This document shows, in pieces, positions 5,371-10,044 of a DNA stretch of 10,044 bases. How positions within the stretch are numbered: position 1 is the stretch's first letter; each line of letters starts with the position of its first letter. Location: positions 1 through 10,044 of the forward strand of contig CAMFEN010000022.1 in assembly GCA_945949375.1 (NCBI GenBank), written 5' to 3'. The position numbers and the translations under genes are program-made. Under the pieces are notes generated by a model. The model made no database searches, was not told the origin of the DNA, and saw only the letters and a program-made list of their open reading frames with translations. This DNA is from an uncultured Bacteroidales bacterium. Its GTDB lineage: Bacteria; Bacteroidota; Bacteroidia; Bacteroidales; Paludibacteraceae.

Positions 5371-7275
5371 TTATTTCTCTATTATTTTTACTGAGTTTAT
5401 AACGGTATCTATGACATCTTTATTGTCATTGTACCACTCAGGAGTCATTCCAAATAGCAAACTCATATATAAGTCGTCATTCTTAATCTCCTTTAGTCCC
5501 GGTTTGTATCCTTTTAGGATAGTTCTTGTTTGCTTATAAGGAGCATTTACAAGGACACCATTGATATATCTGCGTTCTTCATTAGATATGTTATATGTTT
5601 CTTTTCCATATATTGGTTCTTGGTAAGTACTATATCCATGATCCTTAATTAACTGATATAAAATGTATTTATATTCTTTGCCTGCACAAAATCCCGATGT
5701 CTCTATTTTTAATGCATCACAACCTGCAACTTTGCATTTCATGGAAGATTTCTCGATGATACTATCTGTAGGATATAAAAAGTATGTTATTGATTCTTTA
5801 GGATGTGATATAATAGAAATTCCTGCATCCATATTATCTGTCATGAATAAAGATTTACATGTATCATCCAATGTGATTCTATTATGTGGTATATTAAAAG
5901 AAACTTGATAAAAATCATTAGGTATGGTAAGTGATATTTCAGACTTTGTTTCATCATCATAATAATTGCTATGATCATATATATCCCAATCTTTTTTTCT
6001 TACACTTCTATATTTCTTTAAGGTATGACTTGCATGATATGTATTATTCGGAAGCGTATCGAATTTTATTCGAATAGATGAAGCAATACTGTCTGCTATT
6101 CCTTTAGTAACGCCAAATCCATCACAGCATAGGAGAATGTTCCTGTTGTCATAATTTGGAAATGGAGAATCCATAATAGGTGATGGTTTAAGTATGAACA
6201 CACAATTCCCTAATAGATGTCCACTATCCAACAACGAGTATTTTTCATATGTAAACCAGACTAACGAATCCGTATTGACTTTGTATTCTATTCTAAATCC
6301 ATCTTTCTTATATTGCTGAATCTTATTCTCTATAACAGGAAGAATAGTTTGGCTTACAAGTACAAAATTTATACTATTGCCATAATAATCATAGAAACAA
6401 TTAGATAAATTATTATCAGATCTTCGGTTGTCTTTGAAATTATCAGGAATAGTTATAAGGTAGCGTACATTAGATTTTGTTTCCCCATATTTGTATCCTC
6501 CTATACATTTTGTTTTCGAATCTATGAGTGTCCATACATGAGGTTTATCTTTGTTAATGCGACAATAATCTATAGGAATATAAATAATCATAAATACCGC
6601 TGTTATTGCAATTATTATTCCTATTACCTTCAATATCCTGATAGCTTCCTTCTTACTTTCTTCATCCTCTAACCTTTTCTGCCTAATCTTCTCTATTCGT
6701 TTATTTTCTAATTCTATCTTCTTTTGAGTTTCCTTCTTATCAATCTCATGTTTTACGATAAATATCATATCTTCAACACTATCTTTGGCATTATATAATT
6801 GTTGGCATAAATCATTACACCAATCAAAATCTGAAGAATTAGCAGTGGGTTTGAATATTGCTAATAGATAAGAATAAATAAGTTCTGCTGGATATTGACA
6901 TTCTAAATCTTTTGTAGTCCTTTCTACCAACTCTAACACATCTAAGGGCTGATCCGCATTAGTATCTTTGGCTTTTTGGTATAGTATAGTAGCACACTTA
7001 ACACGCTCAGCATCATATGGTTCCATGAAATTATCAGGAGAAGTCTGTTTTAAGATTTCACGCAATAATAGAGGTGTTTCCATATCTATTTTATCATCTG
7101 TTCTATTTCCTTTTACTATAGGTTTTCGATACTTGTCTTTTCGATAACCAAGAACAAGAAGAATAATTCCAACAGCAATCCAAAACAAAGGACCAATTGG
7201 GCTATGTCCTCCAAGAAGCGTACCAATAAATGCTAACACACCTAGTGGCGTAATAATGTACCCTGCGATTTTCAT
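5371..7275 (-). CDS. Three-helix membrane protein with coiled coil and duplicated C-terminal domain, function unknown
   Basis: A 634-residue protein of no recognised family. Predicted membrane helices lie at about 5-22, 28-43 and 214-236. Between the second and third is a soluble region (45-175) and a highly charged coiled coil (about 176-211, KKETQKKIELENKRIEKI). The C-terminal ~390 residues follow the third helix and probably lie outside the cytoplasm. They seem to contain two related halves: each starts with an xLTIPxxF strand (about residue 272, YLITIPDNF, and residue 451, ISLTIPNDF) and ends with a D-x-[AV]-x-x-S-[IV]-[RK]-[IF] helix (DSIASSIRI and DTVINSVKI). This layout recalls PsbP/DcrB-like domains (weak inference). 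The bases are visibly AT-rich, unlike the genes on either side, suggesting acquisition. The stop is one base before the lipoprotein start, so the two are probably co-translated and may work together at the envelope. No clear promoter was found upstream of 7275. Confidence 0.8.
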   Translation of the reverse strand: MKIAGYIITPLGVLAFIGTLLGGHSPIGPLFWIAVGIILLVLGYRKDKYRKPIVKGNRTDDKIDMETPLLLREILKQTSPDNFMEPYDAERVKCATILYQKAKDTNADQPLDVLELVERTTKDLECQYPAELIYSYLLAIFKPTANSSDFDWCNDLCQQLYNAKDSVEDMIFIVKHEIDKKETQKKIELENKRIEKIRQKRLEDEESKKEAIRILKVIGIIIAITAVFMIIYIPIDYCRINKDKPHVWTLIDSKTKCIGGYKYGETKSNVRYLITIPDNFKDNRRSDNNLSNCFYDYYGNSINFVLVSQTILPVIENKIQQYKKDGFRIEYKVNTDSLVWFTYEKYSLLDSGHLLGNCVFILKPSPIMDSPFPNYDNRNILLCCDGFGVTKGIADSIASSIRIKFDTLPNNTYHASHTLKKYRSVRKKDWDIYDHSNYYDDETKSEISLTIPNDFYQVSFNIPHNRITLDDTCKSLFMTDNMDAGISIISHPKESITYFLYPTDSIIEKSSMKCKVAGCDALKIETSGFCAGKEYKYILYQLIKDHGYSTYQEPIYGKETYNISNEERRYINGVLVNAPYKQTRTILKGYKPGLKEIKNDDLYMSLLFGMTPEWYNDNKDVIDTVINSVKIIEK

Positions 7276-7343
7276 TGTATAATAATCTGATTTTACAAGT
7301 ATTTTATTACTATTTTGGGACTAAAAATTTTTATTAAAAATTA

Positions 7344-7375
7344 TTTGCTTATATCAAAAATTTAGTGTATATTTG
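7344..7375 (+). promoter_or_regulatory. Strong Bacteroidetes-type promoter
   Basis: TTTG (7344-7347), 20 bases, then TATATTTG (7368-7375) match the Bacteroides consensus exactly. A run AAAAATTTTT (7323-7332) just upstream could act as an UP-like element. It points rightward into a region with no large gene; the first plausible product is the 29-residue peptide at 7456. Confidence 0.7.
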
Positions 7376-7455
7376 CGGCACAAAAATCACTATACGAGGA
7401 TAATCAAGTATCTATCAAAGGTGATCTATTTATTAACAATTAAATTATAAATGTT

Positions 7456-7545
7456 ATGAATCATTACTTAAATGAATTAATGACTAAATTGGCAAATTTC
7501 GTAGTGATTTGGCAATTTTTTAGATTATTATTTGGTTACAAATGA
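7456..7545 (+). CDS. Small hydrophobic peptide (29 residues), candidate
   Basis: ATG at 7456 to TGA at 7543-7545 reads MNHYLNELMTKLANFVVIW and then QFFRLLFGYK. The first third is polar; residues 12-28 are a hydrophobic and aromatic stretch that could span or lie along a membrane, ending in Lys. It is the first substantial frame behind the promoter at 7344-7375, with a leader of ~75 bases. Another ATG at 7451 is followed at once by a stop. Bacteroidetes leaders often lack a Shine-Dalgarno sequence, and none is clear here. Small size with one membrane segment fits small membrane regulators or type I toxin peptides, but no family is recognised. Whether it is translated is unknown. Confidence 0.45.
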   Translation: MNHYLNELMTKLANFVVIWQFFRLLFGYK

Positions 7546-7596
7546 TTTTGACAATTGAAATACTATTATTATTGATTGATGATGCGATAATAACGT

Positions 7597-7604
7597 TATT
7601 TTTG
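7597..7604 (+). promoter_or_regulatory. Possible second promoter (-7 box)
   Basis: TATTTTTG fits TAnnTTTG. TTG at 7576-7578 (18 bases upstream) or 7572-7574 (22 bases) could be the -33 box; neither spacing is ideal. It would drive a short transcript ending at the hairpin 7712-7742. Confidence 0.4.
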
Positions 7605-7610
7605 CAGATG

Positions 7611-7742
7611 ATATTATGTATACTAAATGATTTGAGAGGCTTATCTTGATTATGATATAATGATGATATAGATGATAATTACGAAATATTTTACTTTTCT
7701 TTCTCTCTTGTGCGGTCCATTTTATGTTAGGCACCGCTTTTT
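7611..7742 (+). ncRNA. Candidate small RNA
   Basis: A stretch of about 130 bases lies between the -7 box at 7597-7604 and the T-tailed hairpin at 7712-7742 and has no convincing reading frame. It follows the small peptide gene on the same strand. The 5' end is inferred from the usual distance to the -7 box. It may equally be the 3' part of the peptide transcript. Confidence 0.3.
7712..7742 (+). terminator. Intrinsic terminator
   Basis: GCGGTCC (7712-7718) pairs with GGCACCGC (7730-7737), with one bulged base, and five T follow directly (7738-7742). It would end rightward transcripts from the promoters at 7344 or 7597. Confidence 0.55.
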
Positions 7743-7950
7743 CTTCTCTACAGTTCTAAAAAAGTGTGGACAATCTGTTTATATTGGTAAATTCGGGCTT
7801 CCACTCCCATGGTTTCCAATATACGCAGAATGCCCACACAGATACGTGCGAACATTCGCTATATTTAGGAAAACCATTACAATTTGTGGAAGATTGAATT
7901 TATCCTTAATAAAGCAAATGCTTATTTATGTATGTTGTTTGTCTGTTGTT

Positions 7951-7998
7951 TTATGCCATAGGCGGTTGTTTGTTTCTATGTTTGTTTTTGTGCTTTCT
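7951..7998. repeat. 48-base imperfect direct repeat, copy A (downstream of the KilA-N gene)
   Basis: It begins with ttatgccatag and ends around tttgtttttgtgctttct, and matches 8885-8932 at 39 of 48 positions without gaps. With copy B it flanks the KilA-N gene, 934 bases apart. Confidence 0.65.
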
Positions 7999-8003
7999 AA
8001 ATG

Positions 8004-8017
8004 TGGCGAATTCGCCA
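8004..8017. repeat. 14-base perfect palindrome
   Basis: TGGCGAATTCGCCA lies 20 bases beyond the KilA-N stop codon. As RNA it would be a 5-bp stem with an AATT loop; no T run follows on the minus strand, so it is a weak terminator at best and could be a protein-binding site. Confidence 0.5.
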
Positions 8018-8036
8018 TAATTTAAATCAGGATTCT

Positions 8037-8858
8037 TTATTTCAAAATATGTTTGCTCTCTACATTCTCCAGCACGGTCATTTGCTGGATGGCTATTTGG
8101 TTGAGTTTCTGGAGACGTTCGCCTTGCGGCATGCTTTCATGTATAAAGACGGCATTCAGGTTCTCCATATTGCTCAGACAGATCAATTGGTTAATCGTTG
8201 CGTAGTCGCGGATGTTGCCTTTGTCCTCCGGATGGGCGTCGCGCCATTCCTTAGCGGTCATTCCGAACAATGCCACATTAAGCACATCGGCTTCGTTGGC
8301 ATAGATAAGCGAACGATGGTAGGTGTCAATCTCTTGCGGCACCAGGTGCTCTTTGATGGCGTCCGTATGGATATGGTAGTTGATTTTTGCCAACTCACGT
8401 TTTGCCGACCAACCGAGTGCCTTCTGTTCCTCCTCTTTGAGACGTTGGAACTCCTTGACGACAAGCAAGTTAAACTCCGGTGACAGCCACATACCGAAAT
8501 GGTATGCTATATCTTTGTGCGCGTATGTTCCTCCATAGCGACCGGATTTGGCGATGATACCTATAGCTCCTGTGCGTTCAATCCACTCTTTGGCAGTCAA
8601 GATAAAACGGTTAGTCCCGGAGGCATCTTTAATTGCATCGAATTCGATGCTTTTAAAGTCAGGGTTGTGCAGATTCTCCCATACGCCGAGGTACGAAATG
8701 GTATCTTTACGGCGCATCCAGTTCTGAATAACGATATTTGTTCTATCGCTGTTGTCGCCGGCTTTCACCATGTCTGTCAGACAAATATAATCCTCATCGT
8801 GCAAACCGAAGATGACCGATATTTCCGAGTCGTCAATATTAATTTTGCGTACTGCCAT
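8037..8858 (-). CDS. KilA-N domain protein
   Basis: A complete 273-residue protein. The N-terminal part (1-140) matches the KilA-N family: DYICLTDMVKAGD (23-35), NWMRRKDTISYLGVWENLHNP (46-66), TAKEWIERTGAIGI (88-101) and the signature GRYGGTYAHKDIAYHFGMWL (106-125), ending in EFQRLKEEE (136-144). The C-terminal part (150-268), with NVALFGMTAKEWRDAHP and NIRDYATINQLICLSNMENLNA, is the usual tail of the Bacteroidetes members. KilA-N is a DNA-binding domain from phage and large DNA viruses; in Bacteroidetes such genes lie on mobile or defence-associated DNA. The exact role is unknown. No TAnnTTTG box lies in the 153 bases upstream, so it is probably transcribed from the promoter at 9520-9550 with the DUF3037 gene. 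Confidence 0.9.
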   Translation of the reverse strand: MAVRKINIDDSEISVIFGLHDEDYICLTDMVKAGDNSDRTNIVIQNWMRRKDTISYLGVWENLHNPDFKSIEFDAIKDASGTNRFILTAKEWIERTGAIGIIAKSGRYGGTYAHKDIAYHFGMWLSPEFNLLVVKEFQRLKEEEQKALGWSAKRELAKINYHIHTDAIKEHLVPQEIDTYHRSLIYANEADVLNVALFGMTAKEWRDAHPEDKGNIRDYATINQLICLSNMENLNAVFIHESMPQGERLQKLNQIAIQQMTVLENVESKHILK

Positions 8859-8884
8859 TATTTTTCAATCATATATTTTTTGCC

Positions 8885-8932
8885 TTATGCCATAGACTGG
8901 ATTTTGTTTCTATATTTGTTTTTCTCCTTTCC
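8885..8932. repeat. 48-base imperfect direct repeat, copy B (leader of the KilA-N gene)
   Basis: Matches copy A at 7951-7998. On the minus strand it ends 27 bases before the KilA-N start codon, so it lies in the leader or intergenic RNA. Confidence 0.65.
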
Positions 8933-9011
8933 CGGAGTGCTCGGAAGTACCGTTCAGAGAGGGACGTGTGTTCTATTGTTCCATCAGTTGGCGTTGTTCG
9001 CTGAGGGCATG

Positions 9012-9365
9012 TTACGTCGTTGCTGCGTTATAGACGTAATTTCTGTATAACCACTCGCCGTTGATATTGGCTTGCGATTTGTCTATGCTCTGTATCGGCG
9101 AGAAGGAGATAAGATTATTGGAGTAGCGCGTAAGATATTTCAGTGTTTCAACTGACACCAACTCGCGCAACTCTTTGCGGACAATAGAGGATATAGCCTT
9201 ATACTCCTTAGGCGTATAAAGTAATTTGACAATCCCCAATTTCTTTTGGGAATAGTACACTTTCACCTTGTTTTGCTCTATTGCCAAAACGCCCAAACTT
9301 AACCGCTCTTTGATTTCCGGACGGATGTCGGCGTAAATAATGCTATATTGAAGATTATTTTCCAT
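9012..9365 (-). CDS. DUF3037-type protein
   Basis: A 117-residue protein beginning MENNLQYSIIYADIRPEIKERLSLGVLAIE. The pattern Y-S-x-x-Y/R...P...E-R-x-x-x-G-V is that of the DUF3037 family, and the length is usual for it. The ending (YLTRYSNNLISFSP, EWLYRNYVYN) looks intact. From family knowledge, DUF3037 genes often lie directly behind a gene for a HipA-like kinase; the function is not known. Here the start codon overlaps the end of a short HipA-like stub by 11 bases, so translation may be coupled. The 153-base gap to the KilA-N gene contains no recognisable promoter or terminator. The assignment is by pattern memory only. Confidence 0.65.
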   Translation of the reverse strand: MENNLQYSIIYADIRPEIKERLSLGVLAIEQNKVKVYYSQKKLGIVKLLYTPKEYKAISSIVRKELRELVSVETLKYLTRYSNNLISFSPIQSIDKSQANINGEWLYRNYVYNAATT

Positions 9366-9498
9366 AATTACTGTTATTCGGGCGCATGTACTTACAGATA
9401 TACTGCTGCGTATCCGAGCACAATACCAAAACAGGCAAGTCGCCGGTCATGTATTGTTTGGATATATCCTGAATACTATTTAAATGCTGTATTTCCAT
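9355..9498 (-). pseudogene. N-terminal stub of a HipA-like kinase (47 residues)
   Basis: ATG at 9496-9498 reads MEIQHLNSIQDISKQYMTGD, then LPVLVLCSDTQQYICKYMRP and NNSNYGK, with TAA at 9355-9357. The order 'Pro-x-Leu-x-x-x-Cys-x-Asp...Tyr-Ile-x-Lys' (residues 22-36) fits the first strands of the HipA-like (HipA_2) kinase fold, where the Lys would contact ATP. Full-length members have a few hundred residues; here the body with the catalytic loop is missing and the frame runs into the start of the DUF3037 gene. An internal deletion that joined the kinase N-terminus to the next gene explains this best. The stub keeps a good promoter, so it may serve as a leader for the DUF3037 gene. Confidence 0.5.
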
Positions 9499-9501
9499 CG
9501 T

Positions 9502-9526
9502 CTTTGCAACTTTCAGCTGCAAAGTT
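9502..9526. promoter_or_regulatory. Inverted repeats over the -7 box, possible operator
   Basis: CTTTGCA (9502-9508) and TGCAAAG (9518-9524) form 7-base arms. Nested within lies AACTTTCAG/CTGCAAAGTT (9508-9526), a 9-base palindrome with one extra C. Both overlap the -7 box and the start region, a usual place for autorepressor sites. Confidence 0.4.
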
Positions 9527-9550
9527 ACTGTTTTTTTTTGACATATGCAA
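9520..9550 (-). promoter_or_regulatory. Promoter of the kinase-stub/DUF3037/KilA-N unit
   Basis: On the minus strand TTG (9550-9548) is followed after 20 bases by TAACTTTG (9527-9520), a close match to the Bacteroides consensus. The start point would be near 9512, about 15 bases before the ATG at 9498. The -7 box is embedded in inverted repeats. Confidence 0.7.
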
Positions 9551-9579
9551 GAGAGAAGGCGATTTTGTGCTTTTTTTGT

Positions 9580-9612
9580 CTCTCGGTCATCTCTCGCTCA
9601 TCGCTCGGTCAA
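9580..9612. repeat. Three tandem 11-base repeats
   Basis: CTCTCGGTCAT (9580-9590), CTCTCGCTCAT (9591-9601) and CGCTCGGTCAA (9602-9612) follow each other without gaps. They lie between the divergent promoter at 9520 and the lipoprotein gene at 9798. Confidence 0.75.
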
Positions 9613-9644
9613 GAGGAGGGGTAATAAAGGAGGGTAAAGCAACG

Positions 9645-9688
9645 GAAAAGTGCTTTTCTCCGGAAAGTGCAACTTTTCCCGCGAAAAG
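9645..9688. promoter_or_regulatory. Alternating GAAAAG/CTTTTC array
   Basis: Five hexamers alternate in direction: GAAAAG (9645), CTTTTC (9653), GGAAAG (9662), CTTTTC (9673), GAAAAG (9683). Neighbouring pairs form palindromes with spacers of 2, 5 and 4 bases. It ends ~28 bases before the -7 box at 9716 and could be a multi-site operator or a folded structure. Confidence 0.5.
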
Positions 9689-9715
9689 TGTAACGGCTGT
9701 TTCTCAAAAAAGCAG

Positions 9716-9723
9716 TAATTTTG
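9716..9723 (+). promoter_or_regulatory. -7 box upstream of the short lipoprotein gene
   Basis: TAATTTTG fits TAnnTTTG; no TTG lies at the proper distance upstream, so the promoter may depend on an activator. The leader to the ATG at 9798 would be about 70 bases and contains an inverted repeat (GTTGACGG/CCGTGTCAAAC, 9741-9761). Confidence 0.45.
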
Positions 9724-9797
9724 CATCGTCAAAGCACGACGTTGACGGAGCCGTGTCAAACGGCAATTCATATCTAACAATTTAAACCCATAAGAAA

Positions 9798-10034
9798 ATG
9801 AAAACAAAGTACCTCTTTGGAGCACTGATGGCGGTAATGGCTACATCGTGCACAGCGAAGACCAACGAACCGGCTGCGCCGCAGAGCGGCAAGACAATGC
9901 CTGACCAATCTCTTCTATCGGCAATCCGCACCAACTCCGGCAACAGCCCATGTCCTGTCCCTTCCCGGGGCATTTTATGCTCGCTTTTCTATAGTGTCCA
10001 TTTAGAAACGCAATTTTTCCTCTCCCCCTGTTAG
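9798..10034 (+). CDS. Short lipoprotein reading frame, probably truncated
   Basis: The first 18 residues are a clear lipoprotein signal (MKTKYLFGALMAVMATSC, Cys18), followed by a polar linker (TAKTNEPAAPQSGKT) typical of Bacteroidetes lipoproteins. After about residue 50 the sequence (SPCPVPSRGILCSLFYSVHLE) no longer looks like a normal mature domain, and the frame stops at 10032-10034 after 78 residues. Either a frameshift or junction lies around 9940-9970, or the product is simply short. The window ends ten bases later, so this cannot be settled. The start is supported by the signal peptide and by the -7 box at 9716. Confidence 0.5.
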   Translation: MKTKYLFGALMAVMATSCTAKTNEPAAPQSGKTMPDQSLLSAIRTNSGNSPCPVPSRGILCSLFYSVHLETQFFLSPC

Positions 10035-10044
10035 CCCTGTGGAG

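Larger units (their letters stand above)
7743..8036. other. Gene-free stretch left of the KilA-N gene
   Basis: No credible gene is seen. It holds the first 48-base direct repeat (7951-7998) and the 14-base palindrome at 8004-8017. The long plus-strand frame across it is rich in Cys and Phe, crosses the terminator at 7712 and matches nothing recognised. Confidence 0.5.

Noticed and set aside
7848..7861. GCGAACATTCGC as a LexA-type box
   Set aside because: The arms and spacing do not match known LexA boxes and no gene start is nearby; probably chance.
7672..8025. 117-residue plus-strand reading frame
   Set aside because: It has an odd Cys/Phe-rich composition and no family resemblance, crosses a T-tailed hairpin at 7712-7742 and has no promoter of its own.
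8499..9050. 183-residue plus-strand reading frame
   Set aside because: It is the antisense shadow of the clearly coding KilA-N gene.
9348..9785. 145-residue plus-strand reading frame
   Set aside because: It runs antisense over the kinase stub and its promoter, and through the tandem repeats; no domain is visible.

Overview
The window looks like chromosomal accessory DNA from a member of the Bacteroidales. Three things point there: upstream sequences of the Bacteroidetes type (a TTG/TTTG box, about 20 bases, then TAnnTTTG, seen at 1861-1892, 7344-7375 and 9520-9550) instead of sigma-70 boxes; gene families typical of gut and oral Bacteroidales (InlB-type B-repeat surface proteins, DUF4143 ATPases, KilA-N proteins, a HipA-like/DUF3037 pair); and three gene ends coding short sorting tails of the kind found on secreted Bacteroidetes proteins. 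No rRNA, tRNA or CRISPR array was seen, and no intact transposase.

Left part (1-3275): the 3' end of a long secreted B-repeat protein runs off the left edge and ends in a sorting tail and a hairpin terminator. A complete AAA_14/DUF4143 ATPase gene with its own promoter follows. Directly after it lies a second copy of the last ~100 bases of the B-repeat gene (tail, 3' UTR and start of the terminator), so a direct repeat 1,489 bases apart brackets the ATPase gene. Then (3276-4522) comes a 5'-truncated carbohydrate-esterase-like hydrolase that also ends in a sorting tail, then about 530 bases without a gene but rich in hairpins and short repeats.

Middle part (4523-7275, minus strand, visibly AT-rich): a two-gene operon. 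The first gene codes a membrane protein with three predicted membrane helices, a charged coiled coil and a large C-terminal region built of two similar halves. The second, one base downstream, codes a lipoprotein with a Ca-binding-like D-x-D-x-D-G loop, whose frame breaks at a run of seven G. From 7276 to 8036 there is no large gene, but a strong-looking promoter precedes a 29-residue hydrophobic peptide, and a possible small RNA follows.

Right part (8037-10044): on the minus strand a KilA-N protein, a DUF3037-type protein and, overlapping it by 11 bases, a 47-residue stub that looks like the N-terminus of a HipA-like kinase. They appear to share one promoter at 9520-9550. On the plus strand a short lipoprotein reading frame starts at 9798 behind an array of alternating GAAAAG/CTTTTC sites. 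The window contains several truncated genes (second sorting-tail gene, esterase, kinase, lipoprotein with frameshift) and many short direct repeats, as expected for a region reshaped by insertion and deletion. No complete new system can be demonstrated; the best leads are the small membrane peptide with its neighbouring RNA, the two-gene membrane/lipoprotein operon, and the repeat-bracketed ATPase.
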